In this document: piece by piece, positions 16,618-25,977 of the stretch
How the letters are laid out: each line of letters begins with the position of its first letter
How positions within the stretch are numbered: the stretch's first letter is position 1
Source of the DNA: Trichormus variabilis 0441
Lineage (GTDB): Bacteria > Cyanobacteriota > Cyanobacteriia > Cyanobacteriales > Nostocaceae
DNA length: 64,000 bases
Direction: 5' to 3'
NCBI RefSeq assembly: GCF_009856605.1
Contig: NZ_CP047242.1
Coordinates: 1,610,001-1,674,000 of the forward strand
The notes under the pieces: model-generated
The model's database searches: none
What the model was told of the DNA's origin: nothing
Seen by the model: only the letters and a program-made list of their open reading frames with translations
Program-made: the position numbers and the translations under genes

Positions 16618-17818
16618 GATAATTGGACAGAAGTGTTGAATATTAAGAAAAAGATGAGAAAAATAGCCCAAGATATGTTAATTTTGGGCTAGGTATTACA
16701 ATATTTTGATTTCACAGTGATTATAAATTCATTTCCCAAAATTGTCAAAGATATCCTGAAAGGATTGCCAAAAAATGATTATCCAGTATTGAACAGTCGT
16801 CTGTTTTTTGAGTTCTGGCTATCTTACGTCTTGGATAATAGCTTAACAAGTATGCGAGGTTTATTTGCCAGGCTAAATAATACAGGATTTGAGTTAGATA
16901 TTTCTACTTTTTCTAAAGCAAATTTGCATCGAAGCCAAAAACCCTTTCAAGAAATTTACCAAAAACTAAATAAATTAGTCCAAAATAAAGCTGAGAATAA
17001 ACTCCATAATAAATATGCAATATGCCCGATTGATTCCACAGTTATTACATTAACTAGTAAGTTATTATGGGTGCTGGGTCATCATCAGGTAAAACTTTTT
17101 AGTTCTCTAAATTTAGCTACTGGAAGCCCAGAGGATAACTTGATCAACTTTGGACATGACCATGATTATAAGTTTGGTTCAAAAATGATAGCTAATTTAC
17201 CAACAAATGCTGTTGGGGTAATGGATAGGGGCTTTGCCGGATTAAAGTTTATTCAAGAACTAGTACAAGAAAACAAATATTTTGTTCTGCGGATAAAAAA
17301 CAACTGGAAACTAGAATTTGAAGAGTCAAGCGGATTAATTAAAGTTGGTGCATCTGATGATGCCCAAGCCTATAGAGTAATTAATTTTTGTGATTTAGAA
17401 ACAAAAACTGAATTTCGGTTAGTAACTAATTTACCAGCAGATGGAGAGGCTACTGTTAGTGATGATGATATTAGGGATATTTATCTATTACGTTGGGGAG
17501 TTGAATTGTTGTGGAAATTTTTAAAGATGCACTTAAAACTTGACAAATTAATTACTAAAAATGTTAATGGTATCACCATACAAATCTACGTTAGCTTGAT
17601 AGCATATCTGATTTTACAGCTTGTATCTATTCCCGAACAATGGGGACATACACTATTAGATAAATTCCGCTATTTACAATCCTGTATGTGTCAGAAAATC
17701 AGTTATGTTCATTGGTTTGAAGAGATGATGTTATGTTGAATATTTTGGGCTTAATAGAGTTAATGTAACTAACTATGTAAAGTTTTGTATCAGCTTTCAA
17801 CATTTTTGATAATTGGAC
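16618..17818 (+). mobile_element. IS4-family insertion sequence with 11-bp target duplication
   Basis: An element of 1,179 bp (16629-17807) flanked by the direct repeat GATAATTGGAC at 16618-16628 and 17808-17818. Its ends are imperfect inverted repeats (AGAAGTGTTGAA on the left, AAAAATGTTGAA on the right read inwards, 10 of 12 matching). An 11-bp duplication fits the IS4 family. The duplication sits in the loop of a palindrome made by 16604-16618 and 17818-17832. One transposase gene fills the element. Confidence 0.88.
16717..17739 (+). CDS. IS4-family transposase
   Basis: A 340-residue DDE transposase that cuts and pastes its own element. The catalytic triad is visible: first Asp in CPIDSTVITL (about residue 106), second Asp in GVMDRGFAGLKF (about 170) and the Glu in YLLRWGVELLWKFLK. 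That last segment has the Tyr-2-Arg-3-Glu-6-Lys spacing that defines IS4. The start codon is GTG at 16717. All catalytic residues are intact and the element has sharp ends, so it may still be active. It is slightly shorter than many IS4 transposases (about 400) but has no internal stop. Confidence 0.93.
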   Translation: MIINSFPKIVKDILKGLPKNDYPVLNSRLFFEFWLSYVLDNSLTSMRGLFARLNNTGFELDISTFSKANLHRSQKPFQEIYQKLNKLVQNKAENKLHNKYAICPIDSTVITLTSKLLWVLGHHQVKLFSSLNLATGSPEDNLINFGHDHDYKFGSKMIANLPTNAVGVMDRGFAGLKFIQELVQENKYFVLRIKNNWKLEFEESSGLIKVGASDDAQAYRVINFCDLETKTEFRLVTNLPADGEATVSDDDIRDIYLLRWGVELLWKFLKMHLKLDKLITKNVNGITIQIYVSLIAYLILQLVSIPEQWGHTLLDKFRYLQSCMCQKISYVHWFEEMMLC

Positions 17819-17879
17819 TATTACCCATTACCTATTAACTATTACCTGCATCGGCGCTTTGAGCAACCTCGACCACCCA

Positions 17880-17938
17880 CGTTCGCGTAACGTCCCGCTT
17901 TCTAGGGAATAAAGTTTCTCGCCGCTTTTATAAAGCAG
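17880..17938. repeat. short repeat S, right half beside the IS
   Basis: GGGAATAAAGTTTCTCGCCGCTTTTATAAA resembles the right half of the solo copy at 12574-12614. The matching left half (CTCACCCACAAGGGGA) lies before the IS at 16577-16593. Confidence 0.45.
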
Positions 17939-18044
17939 AGTTTACTTATAGGAAGTGAGAAAGCGCAGCTAGAGCTACAGGATTTTACAGCACCTACCAA
18001 TGCTACGATTTGGATATACTTGTACTAATATATTCAAATTTTTG

Positions 18045-19283
18045 ATGGCTGACGATTTCGCCGCTTCCGTAATTCTAGATACAGCACTTTCTGTATCTGG
18101 ATTAACTGATTATCTCCGCTTGCTGCTAGAAGATGATGAGCAACTACGGCAAGTGTGGGTAGTTGGGGAAGTTTCTAGTGCTAATCATCACCGCAGTGGG
18201 TTATTTTTTACACTTCAAGATCCCGATGGTACAGCAGCAATTAAGTGCGTGGTTTGGAATAGCCAAGTACCAAAGCTCGCTCAATTACCCATAGCGGGTG
18301 AACAATTAATTGTTTTAGGCAGTATTCGTTTATATCCACAAAGGGGAGAGTATCAATTATCAGTCTGGCAAGCCATACCTGCTGGAGTTGGTTTACAAGC
18401 ACTACGTTATCAGCAACTCAAAAATCGCTTGTTGGCTGAGGGGTTATTCGACCCCCAAAGAAAGCGATCGCTTCCTATTCATCCCCAAACCATCGCCGTT
18501 GTCACTTCACCGACGGCGGCGGCTTGGGGTGATATTCAAAAAACCCTTAAACATAGATATCCCGGATTACACGTTTTATTTTCTCCTGCCACAGTCCAAG
18601 GTGAACAAGCTCCAGAATCTATTGTGAAGGCGATCGCACGAGTAGAAAAAGACGGTCGTGCTGAGGTGCTAATCTTATCGCGCGGGGGTGGTGCCGTAGA
18701 AGAATTAGCTTGCTTTAATGATGAGCGGGTAGTCCGTGCTGTGGCTGAGTGTTCCATACCCGTAGTGACTGGGATTGGTCATCAACGAGACGAATCTTTA
18801 GTAGATTTAGCGGCTGATGTTTGTGTGCATACACCGACGGCAGCAGCAGAGAAGGTTGTACCATCACTGGCAGAGTTATACAATCAACATTGTCAGCGTG
18901 TTATCGCTTTACATCAAGTTTTGCTCCATACTCAAACCTCTGCGGAAAACCAACTACAAACATTACGGAACCGTTTGCAGAATCTCAGATTAGATAGACA
19001 CTTGCAACAAGAAGCGCAAAAATTAAATTGGCAACGTCAGCGATTGTGGCAATTAACAATGGGGCGATCGCAGCAAGCCAAACAACACCTAGAACTTTTG
19101 CGACAAAAGTTAAGCAGCCTCGACCCCAAAGCCGTATTACAGCGTGGTTATGCAGTAGTGAAACAAGAAAACGGTGCGATCGCTCGTTCTGCTGATGAAT
19201 TAGCTGTAGGAAATGAGTTATTCATTCAACTGGCGCAAGGTGAAGTTAAGGCCAAAGTGATAGAAGTAAAACAACGGCAATAA
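18045..19283 (+). CDS. xseA: exodeoxyribonuclease VII large subunit
   Basis: A 412-residue large subunit of exonuclease VII, which degrades single-stranded DNA from both ends in mismatch repair and DNA damage responses. An N-terminal OB-fold ([41 protein letters not shown]) precedes the catalytic core with [31 protein letters not shown] and [20 protein letters not shown] coiled-coil region near residues 290-380 carries the XseB-binding part. The ATG at 18045 begins where family members start; an in-frame ATG at 18000 would add 15 unrelated residues. xseB follows after 14 bases in the same operon. Confidence 0.94.
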   Translation: MADDFAASVILDTALSVSGLTDYLRLLLEDDEQLRQVWVVGEVSSANHHRSGLFFTLQDPDGTAAIKCVVWNSQVPKLAQLPIAGEQLIVLGSIRLYPQRGEYQLSVWQAIPAGVGLQALRYQQLKNRLLAEGLFDPQRKRSLPIHPQTIAVVTSPTAAAWGDIQKTLKHRYPGLHVLFSPATVQGEQAPESIVKAIARVEKDGRAEVLILSRGGGAVEELACFNDERVVRAVAECSIPVVTGIGHQRDESLVDLAADVCVHTPTAAAEKVVPSLAELYNQHCQRVIALHQVLLHTQTSAENQLQTLRNRLQNLRLDRHLQQEAQKLNWQRQRLWQLTMGRSQQAKQHLELLRQKLSSLDPKAVLQRGYAVVKQENGAIARSADELAVGNELFIQLAQGEVKAKVIEVKQRQ

Positions 19284-19297
19284 AGGCAGAGAGATTA

Positions 19298-19582
19298 ATG
19301 GTTAAACGTAAAAACTCTGACAATTCAGGTACTGTGGCACAGGGTAATTATGAAGCCAAGGTTGCAGAAATAGAAGCCATCATCTCACGGATTGAATCAG
19401 GAGAATTGGAACTAGAAACCGTTTTTGAGCAGTTTGCCAACGCCGTTCAATACCTGCGTCAATGCGACACTTTTTTACAGCAACGACAGCAACAAATAGA
19501 TTTATTAATTGAAACTTTGAATGAGCAAGACGGTGATCAGATACCCAGGGTCTCCAATGATGGTATTGAGCCAAAGAAATGA
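19298..19582 (+). CDS. xseB: exodeoxyribonuclease VII small subunit
   Basis: A 94-residue small subunit. XseB forms coiled helical copies around XseA and is needed for nuclease stability. The conserved core [20 protein letters not shown] and [19 protein letters not shown] is present. The C-terminal tail (after NEQDGDQI) is longer than in Escherichia coli and poorly conserved. A dispersed repeat (family R1, copy 2) begins at the stop codon itself, so the insertion is directly behind the operon and probably trimmed its 3' region. Confidence 0.93.
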   Translation: MVKRKNSDNSGTVAQGNYEAKVAEIEAIISRIESGELELETVFEQFANAVQYLRQCDTFLQQRQQQIDLLIETLNEQDGDQIPRVSNDGIEPKK

Positions 19583-19651
19583 TGTAGAGACGTTGCATGC
19601 AACGTCTCTACAGTACACAATAAAGTGCATCTTCATCAAGAAACGGTATTA
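19579..19651. repeat. dispersed repeat family R1, copy 2
   Basis: The 3' part of the family: GTAGAGACGTTGCATGCAACGTCTCTAC is a perfect 28-bp palindrome (19583-19610), followed by AATAAAGTGCATCTTCATC and AAGAAACGGTATTA. It starts inside the xseB stop codon. The palindrome could act as a transcription terminator for xseAB. Confidence 0.7.
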
Positions 19652-20044
19652 CAATCAATTACTTTATACTTCAGACATACAAAAACCGCTACAACTGACA
19701 TCTTTTATTCGATTGCTGGGTACTATAAGTTTACCTAACTAGCCATATCTTCATAAAGTGACCCACCAATGAACTATATTTGTGTAAATGAAATGTAAAC
19801 CAATGATGCTTTTATCCTTATTTACTTAGAAAATTAAGATTTTGAAAAAATTCAGTATTTACCGAAAAATCTCAAAACTTAAAGAATGATATAAAGTAAA
19901 AAATCCAATCATTGGGAGTTAGCAAAACAGGGTTTTGCCAAATATATATAAATTTAATTATGCCTCTAGATAAAATCTGTGGGCATAATTGTCGATTGCA
20001 AAAAAAGAGAAGTTTGTAGCCAATAACTTGACAGGAAAGCAGCC
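19652..20044 (+). promoter_or_regulatory. hpsA leader and promoter region
   Basis: About 390 A+T-rich bases with no supported gene. Two hairpins occur, GCAAAACAGGGTTTTGC (19923-19939) and ATTATGCC..GGGCATAAT (19957-19989). AGGAAAG stands 6 bases before the hpsA ATG as ribosome-binding site. Promoter elements are not clear by eye. Confidence 0.5.
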
Positions 20045-23000
20045 ATGACTATAAAACGCCAGCTAGTCAAGACAATCAAAAAAACAGCGAAATTATTTAG
20101 AAAAAATTATTTATCGACTTTCAAAAGGCAAATTAATAGACTGCTACGAACTTTTTTTGTGAATCGCAAAAGACGAGGCGCAGTCAATGCTGGCTTTGTG
20201 TTGCCAACTGTGGCAATGGTAGCACTCGTAGTTGTTCTACTAACTACAGCAATTTTATTCAGGTCTTTTGAGCGAGCAAAAAATGCTAGTAATGTCAGAG
20301 TTAATGAAGTTGTTTTGAATGCGGCTACACCAGCTTTAGATCGTGCTAGGGCAAAAATGGATGCCTTATTTGAAGATCCAACTCTACCAAGAGGAACTCC
20401 CACGGATAATGCTTTATATGATGCTTTAAAAAGAACAAGATATACACTTGGTGATGAAACTCGCTTAAAGTTAGGCTTTGATATAGACAACAATAGTAGT
20501 ATTTCTCAGCCAACTAGTAGTACAGCCTTAGAAGACGACGAAACCATGAGAACGGCTTGGAAATATGCCGTTGATACCGATAATAATGGTTTGAAAGATA
20601 CTATTACTCTTTATGGTATCTTTTTCCGTTCACCTAGTAGAAACTCTACCACGGGCTTATTTAATCGTGAAAGAAATCCCCTAGAAGCCAGAACTCCGCC
20701 AATGGATAATAGTTCAACAAATCAGGCGTGTACTGGTGCAACGGGTTTTGCTAGTTTAGTTGGTAATTCTAGTTGGTTTAGATTAAACAGTGGTAATTTG
20801 GGTAAAAGCTTCTTTGTTTATGTTGTTAATGTGCCAATTACTGACATTGGCAGTCTTAGTACATCAGAATATGAAACTTACAAGGGAAATAAGGGTGTTG
20901 TTGCGCTAGAACTTCAACAAGACCGTAACCGTGTTCCTCTACCAAATAACGCAGTTTGGTTTGAAAATGACCTGGAAGTAATAGTTGGTAGTACAACACT
21001 CTTATTAAATGGTAGAGTTCACACCAATGGTAATTTGTTGGTAGGTGTACAAAATAACGGTGGTAACATAACTCTCCGCCAAGTTAGTAGTAAAACATCA
21101 TGTTTTTATAACCAAGAAAATGGACAGATTAGTGTAGGTGGTAATGTTGGGAATGGTAGCCTTTCTCAGGTGAATACTGGTACGAGTGTTACTGTTGACC
21201 TATATAGAGGTTATGGAGAAGATGTAACAACGAAACCCATTAACGATACCAATAAATCTACGAATCAATCAGGTGGGGCTAATATCGGGTTTAACGATAC
21301 AGCTTATAATCAACGTATTGCAGCAATGAAAGATACTGCAATCAGCTTATGTACAACCTGTTATGCAACAACAACAACAACAGGCAGTGCGCTTAAAACA
21401 GCAGTAGATGCAAGTGGCTACCCTAGTGAAGTAAAAAATAATGTTAGGTCTAAGGTAGACGATAGTGATGATGGAGACACGGCGAAGAAAACCCTCTCTC
21501 AAGAAATAGAAATTTATTTGCGAAACAGAACGCGACGGGTGCCATTTGCCGAAGTAGCAGATGGGGGAAATGCAACAACTGGATACACTGCAATTACCGC
21601 TAGTTTGGACCCACAAGCAAGTTGGAGACAACCATTAAATAGTAGTAACCAGTTTATTGGTACACCTACTGGAGTTACTGTTACTGTAACTACATCTCAG
21701 TTAGAAGCCACACATCCTAATTTACAAAGAAGAGAGGGTGTTCAAACAGAATTAGGCGATCGCGTTGTTGCTGGTAACAACCTACCTGCTTTGTGGTTAC
21801 AAGGTAGTCAATATGTTGGCTCAGACGCGCAACAAATGATTACTAACAGTAGTGGTACTGCTATCAACTGGACTAGAAGTGGTTCAGAAGCACCGCAAAG
21901 ATGGCGTAATACTCAGATACAAGCTTTGTCAGATTTAGGTATATCAGACCGTAATGGTTTCTGGGAAGAAAATGCGGCAAAAAACCCCATAAATGACCTA
22001 GATAGCGTAGGTGGAGTTCGGATTATTACAGGCGCGGGAATTTATGTTGATGCTCCAATTGGGACTACTGTAGACACAACTAATGGTCCATTTTATCCCC
22101 GTGGTGTTAATTCATTTTTACCAGATCCAACCCCGTCTTCAACCCTTGTTTCCGGATCTGTTGGTGCTAATGATATCTTTGTTTGGCCTGACACTATGCC
22201 GATGTCAAGTGCTAATTCATCAGAAACTCGCAAAGGTGATCTACTAATGCGAGCTACGGCTGTTTATCACTACAAAGTATATTATGGGACTGGCCAAGAA
22301 CCAATAGCTTGTGTAAGTAGTTACTATGATCCAAGTAATAATACTACAAGTCTGAATAAACCTGGCTTAACTGTTCCGCCTGATCCATTAGATCCTCTTG
22401 CTCCGCCCTCAACTGTAGATTTACCTTGGGGGGCAGGAACTGGTGGCAGATCCAATAACGGCATTGTCTATACTTTCCCTGGTAGAAGCACCTTTACAAC
22501 GAACAAAACTCTTCTAGAGAGACAAGCCAGGTTAAGGTTCCCCAATGGCCGTTTTGTAAATCAAGCATTAAAAGAAGCCTTAGGAAAAATAGGGACTGCT
22601 ACTACAGTACCTAGTACTGGGTTACAGTTATCTGATTACTCAGCCATTGATACAGCACTTTGTGCTATTTCCATCCTCAATAATGAATCTGGTTTTGTGA
22701 CCAGTAACACTAACTTACCCAAGCACGGTGCAATCAAAGAAGCTGCTTTTCTTGATGCAAGGGAAGTGAAGCAGATTAGTCCACCAAGTACACCAAGCAC
22801 ATACAACCTAGATTTAGAACAACGTCAACCCTTAGAAATTCGAGTTACAGACATCGACTTAGATATCGCTAATAACGGCATAACACGGAATGCAATTACA
22901 GCTAACGAGTTTTTATTGCCTTATAGCGGTATTGTTTACGCAAGTAGAGAGGATGCTTTGCGTGATGCAAGTGATTCAACAGCTAATAGTCAGTTACTCA

Positions 23001-25084
23001 GCCCAACTGATTTTAACCTTGACTATACTCGTCGCCCTAATGGTATCCGTTTAATTAACGGGGGAACGTTAGCCAGAACTAGTACTAATGTTTACAATGC
23101 TAAAGAAAAAGGCTTGATCCTGGCAACTGATTTACCTGTATATGTGAAGGGTGCATTCAATTTGCATCGCACAAATACTACTAGTACAACACAAATAGAA
23201 GAATTTACTGAAACAGAGCCAACCACTGGTACATACGATAGCGATGATTTCTACGACCGTAGTACTCGCAATCTAAGCTTTGCTTGCCGTAAAGATAGAC
23301 CTGGTTGCACGTTAGCATCTGGTGATACTACTGGTGATTTTTGGCGATCGGCAACAATCATTGCTGACTCTATGACCTTACTATCCGATAGTTTTAAAGA
23401 CGGTTTTCGTAGTGAGGGTGACTATGACCTAAACTACAATGCAGGTGTTGTACTTGAGAATAATTTCAACCCAGCTACTATCAGTACAATAGTTTCTCCT
23501 GCTACTCAGTCTGTATTATCTACATTAGATACTAGAAGACAAAATCGCCTGAAAAATGGTTTTTGGGACAATAACTTTGCTACAAGTACGAGATGGTGGA
23601 CTGCAACTGGAGCTAACCCAAGCCCAAACTTAAACACTACTACAGGTGTAGGCTCTTACACGGTAAATGGCGTGACTCCAATTCAACGCCGAGTTAATCA
23701 CCCAATGTACATAATGGAAATCTGCCGCAAGGATTTGATTTCTGATTGTAACCAGCCTAATGATTGGGTAGTTGGATTTGATATTAATGGTGATGGTGTT
23801 TTAAGTAACACTGAACGAGACTATACAGTCAATGGTAGTACTGTCAGGCTGGCTGAAAGAAATATACAAGTTCATCAGTTAGGTCAAGCTATACTCGCAT
23901 CAGCTAACGCTGCTAGTATCACTTCAACCTGGTGGGGTACAGCATTCTTGTCTACTTTTCCAACAACCTGGTTAGAGGTATCCCCCAATCCTTCTGGTTG
24001 TACTAATATCAGTACCAATACAAGATGCAACAGAAACATTAGACAAAGACTAGGGGCTGGTGATACAGGAGGATTAGCTCTACAAACATCAGATCAACGC
24101 TATCCTCGACGCGTAGCCTTTGCACGCTATAAAGGCGTAACAGGCCGTCTTGAGAACGAGCTTGTTAGTACCAACACTGTTGCGCCTTTTCTTTACAAAC
24201 CAATCGGGATAGGTTGCCCCTTGGATATTACTGGTACTGGATATACTGCCAATGGGTGTAGTTATGGTGGTACAGTCGAGGGTACTAACTACGGTCAGCC
24301 AGGAAACCAGTCTCTTTACTTCCGATCAACTAACAGCACCACTAATCCAGGAGACTTAACACCCGCACAAATTTCATACAACAATAACAGACCACTGTTC
24401 TATTTTCCACCTACTGCTGCTGATGGTCAGCCACTTTTAGTACCAGTGTTGCAGATTCATGATACAGGCAACAGCACAAGCGTTAGAACAGAAACGACGG
24501 AGCAAAATAGTTTTAGGGATAACTGGATACAACAAGCAGCAGCTACTACTTTTAATGCAACGTTTGTATTAGGAAATAGCCCTAGCCGGCCAGCAGAACT
24601 TTCCGCAGGTCTGCAAAACCTTGTAAGGTTTTTAGAAAACTGGAATGGTGTTTCAGCGAAAATTAGTGGTAGTTTTATTCAACTCAAACGCAGTTCCTTC
24701 TCCAGTGGACCATTTTCAGCTATTTTCCGTTCTAGAGAAACAACTGCCTCAACCGATACTGACAATCTAAGCCTTTTTGACTATCGATTAGATACTTACC
24801 CAACCCCTAATAGTAGCGGTCTATTACCTGTTTACTCACCACCAGATAGAAATTGGGGTTTTGATGTGGCGCTATTGTCAGAGCAACCAGACTTGTTTGC
24901 ACAAAGATTTACAGCACCGCCATTAGGTCGCCCGAATGAGTTCTTTAGAGAAATTGGTCGGGATGATCCTTGGGTGAAAATCCTACTCTGCGCCGGTGAA
25001 CCAGGAACTGGAACAACTTATACAAGCGCTGTTCCTAGCCAATATCGCCCAAATGATTGTAAAGCCATACCAGATGATGCCTAA
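20045..25084 (+). CDS. hpsA: hormogonium polysaccharide biosynthesis protein HpsA
   Basis: A 1,679-residue envelope protein, first gene of the hps locus, required in Nostoc for secretion of the gliding polysaccharide. After a basic N-terminus of about 50 residues it has one membrane helix (GFVLPTVAMVALVVVLLTTA) and then an amphipathic helix, the layout of a type IV pilin-like protein. The position after the processing Gly reads FVLPT, so the usual Glu5 is missing, as in GspK-type tip pseudopilins. The rest is a large, Asn- and Thr-rich extracytoplasmic region with paired Cys. An EF-hand-like loop (DINGDGVLSNTE, residues 1246-1257) and a DTDNNG segment (near 177) suggest calcium binding. It is separated from hpsB by a probable terminator. 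Confidence 0.93.
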   Translation: MTIKRQLVKTIKKTAKLFRKNYLSTFKRQINRLLRTFFVNRKRRGAVNAGFVLPTVAMVALVVVLLTTAILFRSFERAKNASNVRVNEVVLNAATPALDRARAKMDALFEDPTLPRGTPTDNALYDALKRTRYTLGDETRLKLGFDIDNNSSISQPTSSTALEDDETMRTAWKYAVDTDNNGLKDTITLYGIFFRSPSRNSTTGLFNRERNPLEARTPPMDNSSTNQACTGATGFASLVGNSSWFRLNSGNLGKSFFVYVVNVPITDIGSLSTSEYETYKGNKGVVALELQQDRNRVPLPNNAVWFENDLEVIVGSTTLLLNGRVHTNGNLLVGVQNNGGNITLRQVSSKTSCFYNQENGQISVGGNVGNGSLSQVNTGTSVTVDLYRGYGEDVTTKPINDTNKSTNQSGGANIGFNDTAYNQRIAAMKDTAISLCTTCYATTTTTGSALKTAVDASGYPSEVKNNVRSKVDDSDDGDTAKKTLSQEIEIYLRNRTRRVPFAEVADGGNATTGYTAITASLDPQASWRQPLNSSNQFIGTPTGVTVTVTTSQLEATHPNLQRREGVQTELGDRVVAGNNLPALWLQGSQYVGSDAQQMITNSSGTAINWTRSGSEAPQRWRNTQIQALSDLGISDRNGFWEENAAKNPINDLDSVGGVRIITGAGIYVDAPIGTTVDTTNGPFYPRGVNSFLPDPTPSSTLVSGSVGANDIFVWPDTMPMSSANSSETRKGDLLMRATAVYHYKVYYGTGQEPIACVSSYYDPSNNTTSLNKPGLTVPPDPLDPLAPPSTVDLPWGAGTGGRSNNGIVYTFPGRSTFTTNKTLLERQARLRFPNGRFVNQALKEALGKIGTATTVPSTGLQLSDYSAIDTALCAISILNNESGFVTSNTNLPKHGAIKEAAFLDAREVKQISPPSTPSTYNLDLEQRQPLEIRVTDIDLDIANNGITRNAITANEFLLPYSGIVYASREDALRDASDSTANSQLLSPTDFNLDYTRRPNGIRLINGGTLARTSTNVYNAKEKGLILATDLPVYVKGAFNLHRTNTTSTTQIEEFTETEPTTGTYDSDDFYDRSTRNLSFACRKDRPGCTLASGDTTGDFWRSATIIADSMTLLSDSFKDGFRSEGDYDLNYNAGVVLENNFNPATISTIVSPATQSVLSTLDTRRQNRLKNGFWDNNFATSTRWWTATGANPSPNLNTTTGVGSYTVNGVTPIQRRVNHPMYIMEICRKDLISDCNQPNDWVVGFDINGDGVLSNTERDYTVNGSTVRLAERNIQVHQLGQAILASANAASITSTWWGTAFLSTFPTTWLEVSPNPSGCTNISTNTRCNRNIRQRLGAGDTGGLALQTSDQRYPRRVAFARYKGVTGRLENELVSTNTVAPFLYKPIGIGCPLDITGTGYTANGCSYGGTVEGTNYGQPGNQSLYFRSTNSTTNPGDLTPAQISYNNNRPLFYFPPTAADGQPLLVPVLQIHDTGNSTSVRTETTEQNSFRDNWIQQAAATTFNATFVLGNSPSRPAELSAGLQNLVRFLENWNGVSAKISGSFIQLKRSSFSSGPFSAIFRSRETTASTDTDNLSLFDYRLDTYPTPNSSGLLPVYSPPDRNWGFDVALLSEQPDLFAQRFTAPPLGRPNEFFREIGRDDPWVKILLCAGEPGTGTTYTSAVPSQYRPNDCKAIPDDA

Positions 25085-25094
25085 AGTTTGACAC

Positions 25095-25132
25095 TTGTAG
25101 GGTAGGCAAGATGCCCACCCTACAAATTTTTT
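25095..25132 (+). terminator. terminator between hpsA and hpsB
   Basis: A 13-bp stem with one mismatch (TTGTAGGGTAGGC at 25095-25107 with GCCCACCCTACAA at 25113-25125), a 5-base loop and then ATTTTTTG. It starts 10 bases after the hpsA stop codon. Confidence 0.75.
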
Positions 25133-25137
25133 GTAGT

Positions 25138-25177
25138 AAGGACTTTAGTCCTGATTTTGAGGACTGAAGTCCTCACC
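25138..25177. repeat. AGGACTTTAGTCCT-type repeat
   Basis: AAGGACTTTAGTCCT and AGGACTGAAGTCCT are two palindromic units 9 bases apart. This is a short interspersed repeat frequent in filamentous cyanobacteria. It lies between the hpsA terminator and hpsB. Confidence 0.6.
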
Positions 25178-25247
25178 ACGAAATTAAACTAAATCATTTC
25201 GCAAGCATACAACAGCAAAAACTAGTTGAAGTATTTGATAAATAGCC

Positions 25248-25934
25248 ATGATAGGGAAACAAGTTAAGAAACACAGGATAAACACAGCAGCATCTTACTT
25301 GCAATCTAGTGAGCAGGGTTTCACGATTATTGAATCTTTGGTGGCAATACTTGTAGTGGGTATTTTATTAGTGGCGATCGCTCCAGTACTTTCCCTATCA
25401 GTCGCAACCCGTGTACAATCTCGACGAGTAGAATTAGCGTCTCAAGCCGCTAGATCATATATTGATGCAGTTAGAACTAAGCTTGTTGCAGCCCCATCAG
25501 GCCCAACGACAGCTACCACACTATCAGCATTTGCTGCGCCTACAGCAACGGGAACTTTGACTTGTACTGCTAATTTCCCCTGTACAGCTCCTACTCCCCC
25601 TACAGGATCATCCTTATACTGTGTAGACCTAGATAACGATGGTAGCTGTACAAACACTAGTGTATCAGACATGATTGTTCACGCTTTTCGTCCTAATAAC
25701 AATGACTCCACGAAAGGCTACGCTTTAGGAATTAGAGTTTATGGGGCAAATGCTTTTAGAACTAGCGCTACTCTGCTCAAAAATACTTCGACAACTAGAC
25801 TAACACAAAGGACATACACACCGGGTGGTGGTCAACGTACAGCACCGCTATTAGAAATGACAGCAGATATCAGTGACACTGTACCTAAATATAGTGACTT
25901 GTGCGCCCGTATTACAGGTGGTTGCACTAATTAA
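25248..25934 (+). CDS. hpsB: pseudopilin HpsB
   Basis: A 228-residue type IV pilin-like protein. The prepilin peptidase site and N-terminal helix are clear: EQGFTIIESLVAILVVG (Gly then Phe, with Glu at +5), then a membrane helix continuing into an amphipathic helix (SRRVELASQAARSYIDAV). The globular part has Cys pairs (LTCTANFPCT, YCVDLDNDGSCTN, DLCARITGGCTN) and a DLDNDG motif like a calcium loop. By position and pattern it resembles GspI/PilV-type minor pseudopilins. In Nostoc punctiforme, hpsB-D are linked to hormogonium polysaccharide secretion. hpsC follows 43 bases downstream. Confidence 0.9.
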   Translation: MIGKQVKKHRINTAASYLQSSEQGFTIIESLVAILVVGILLVAIAPVLSLSVATRVQSRRVELASQAARSYIDAVRTKLVAAPSGPTTATTLSAFAAPTATGTLTCTANFPCTAPTPPTGSSLYCVDLDNDGSCTNTSVSDMIVHAFRPNNNDSTKGYALGIRVYGANAFRTSATLLKNTSTTRLTQRTYTPGGGQRTAPLLEMTADISDTVPKYSDLCARITGGCTN

Positions 25935-25977
25935 ATGTTGATTATCAAATATCTGTCAAGAAAAGGGAAGCTGCAAT

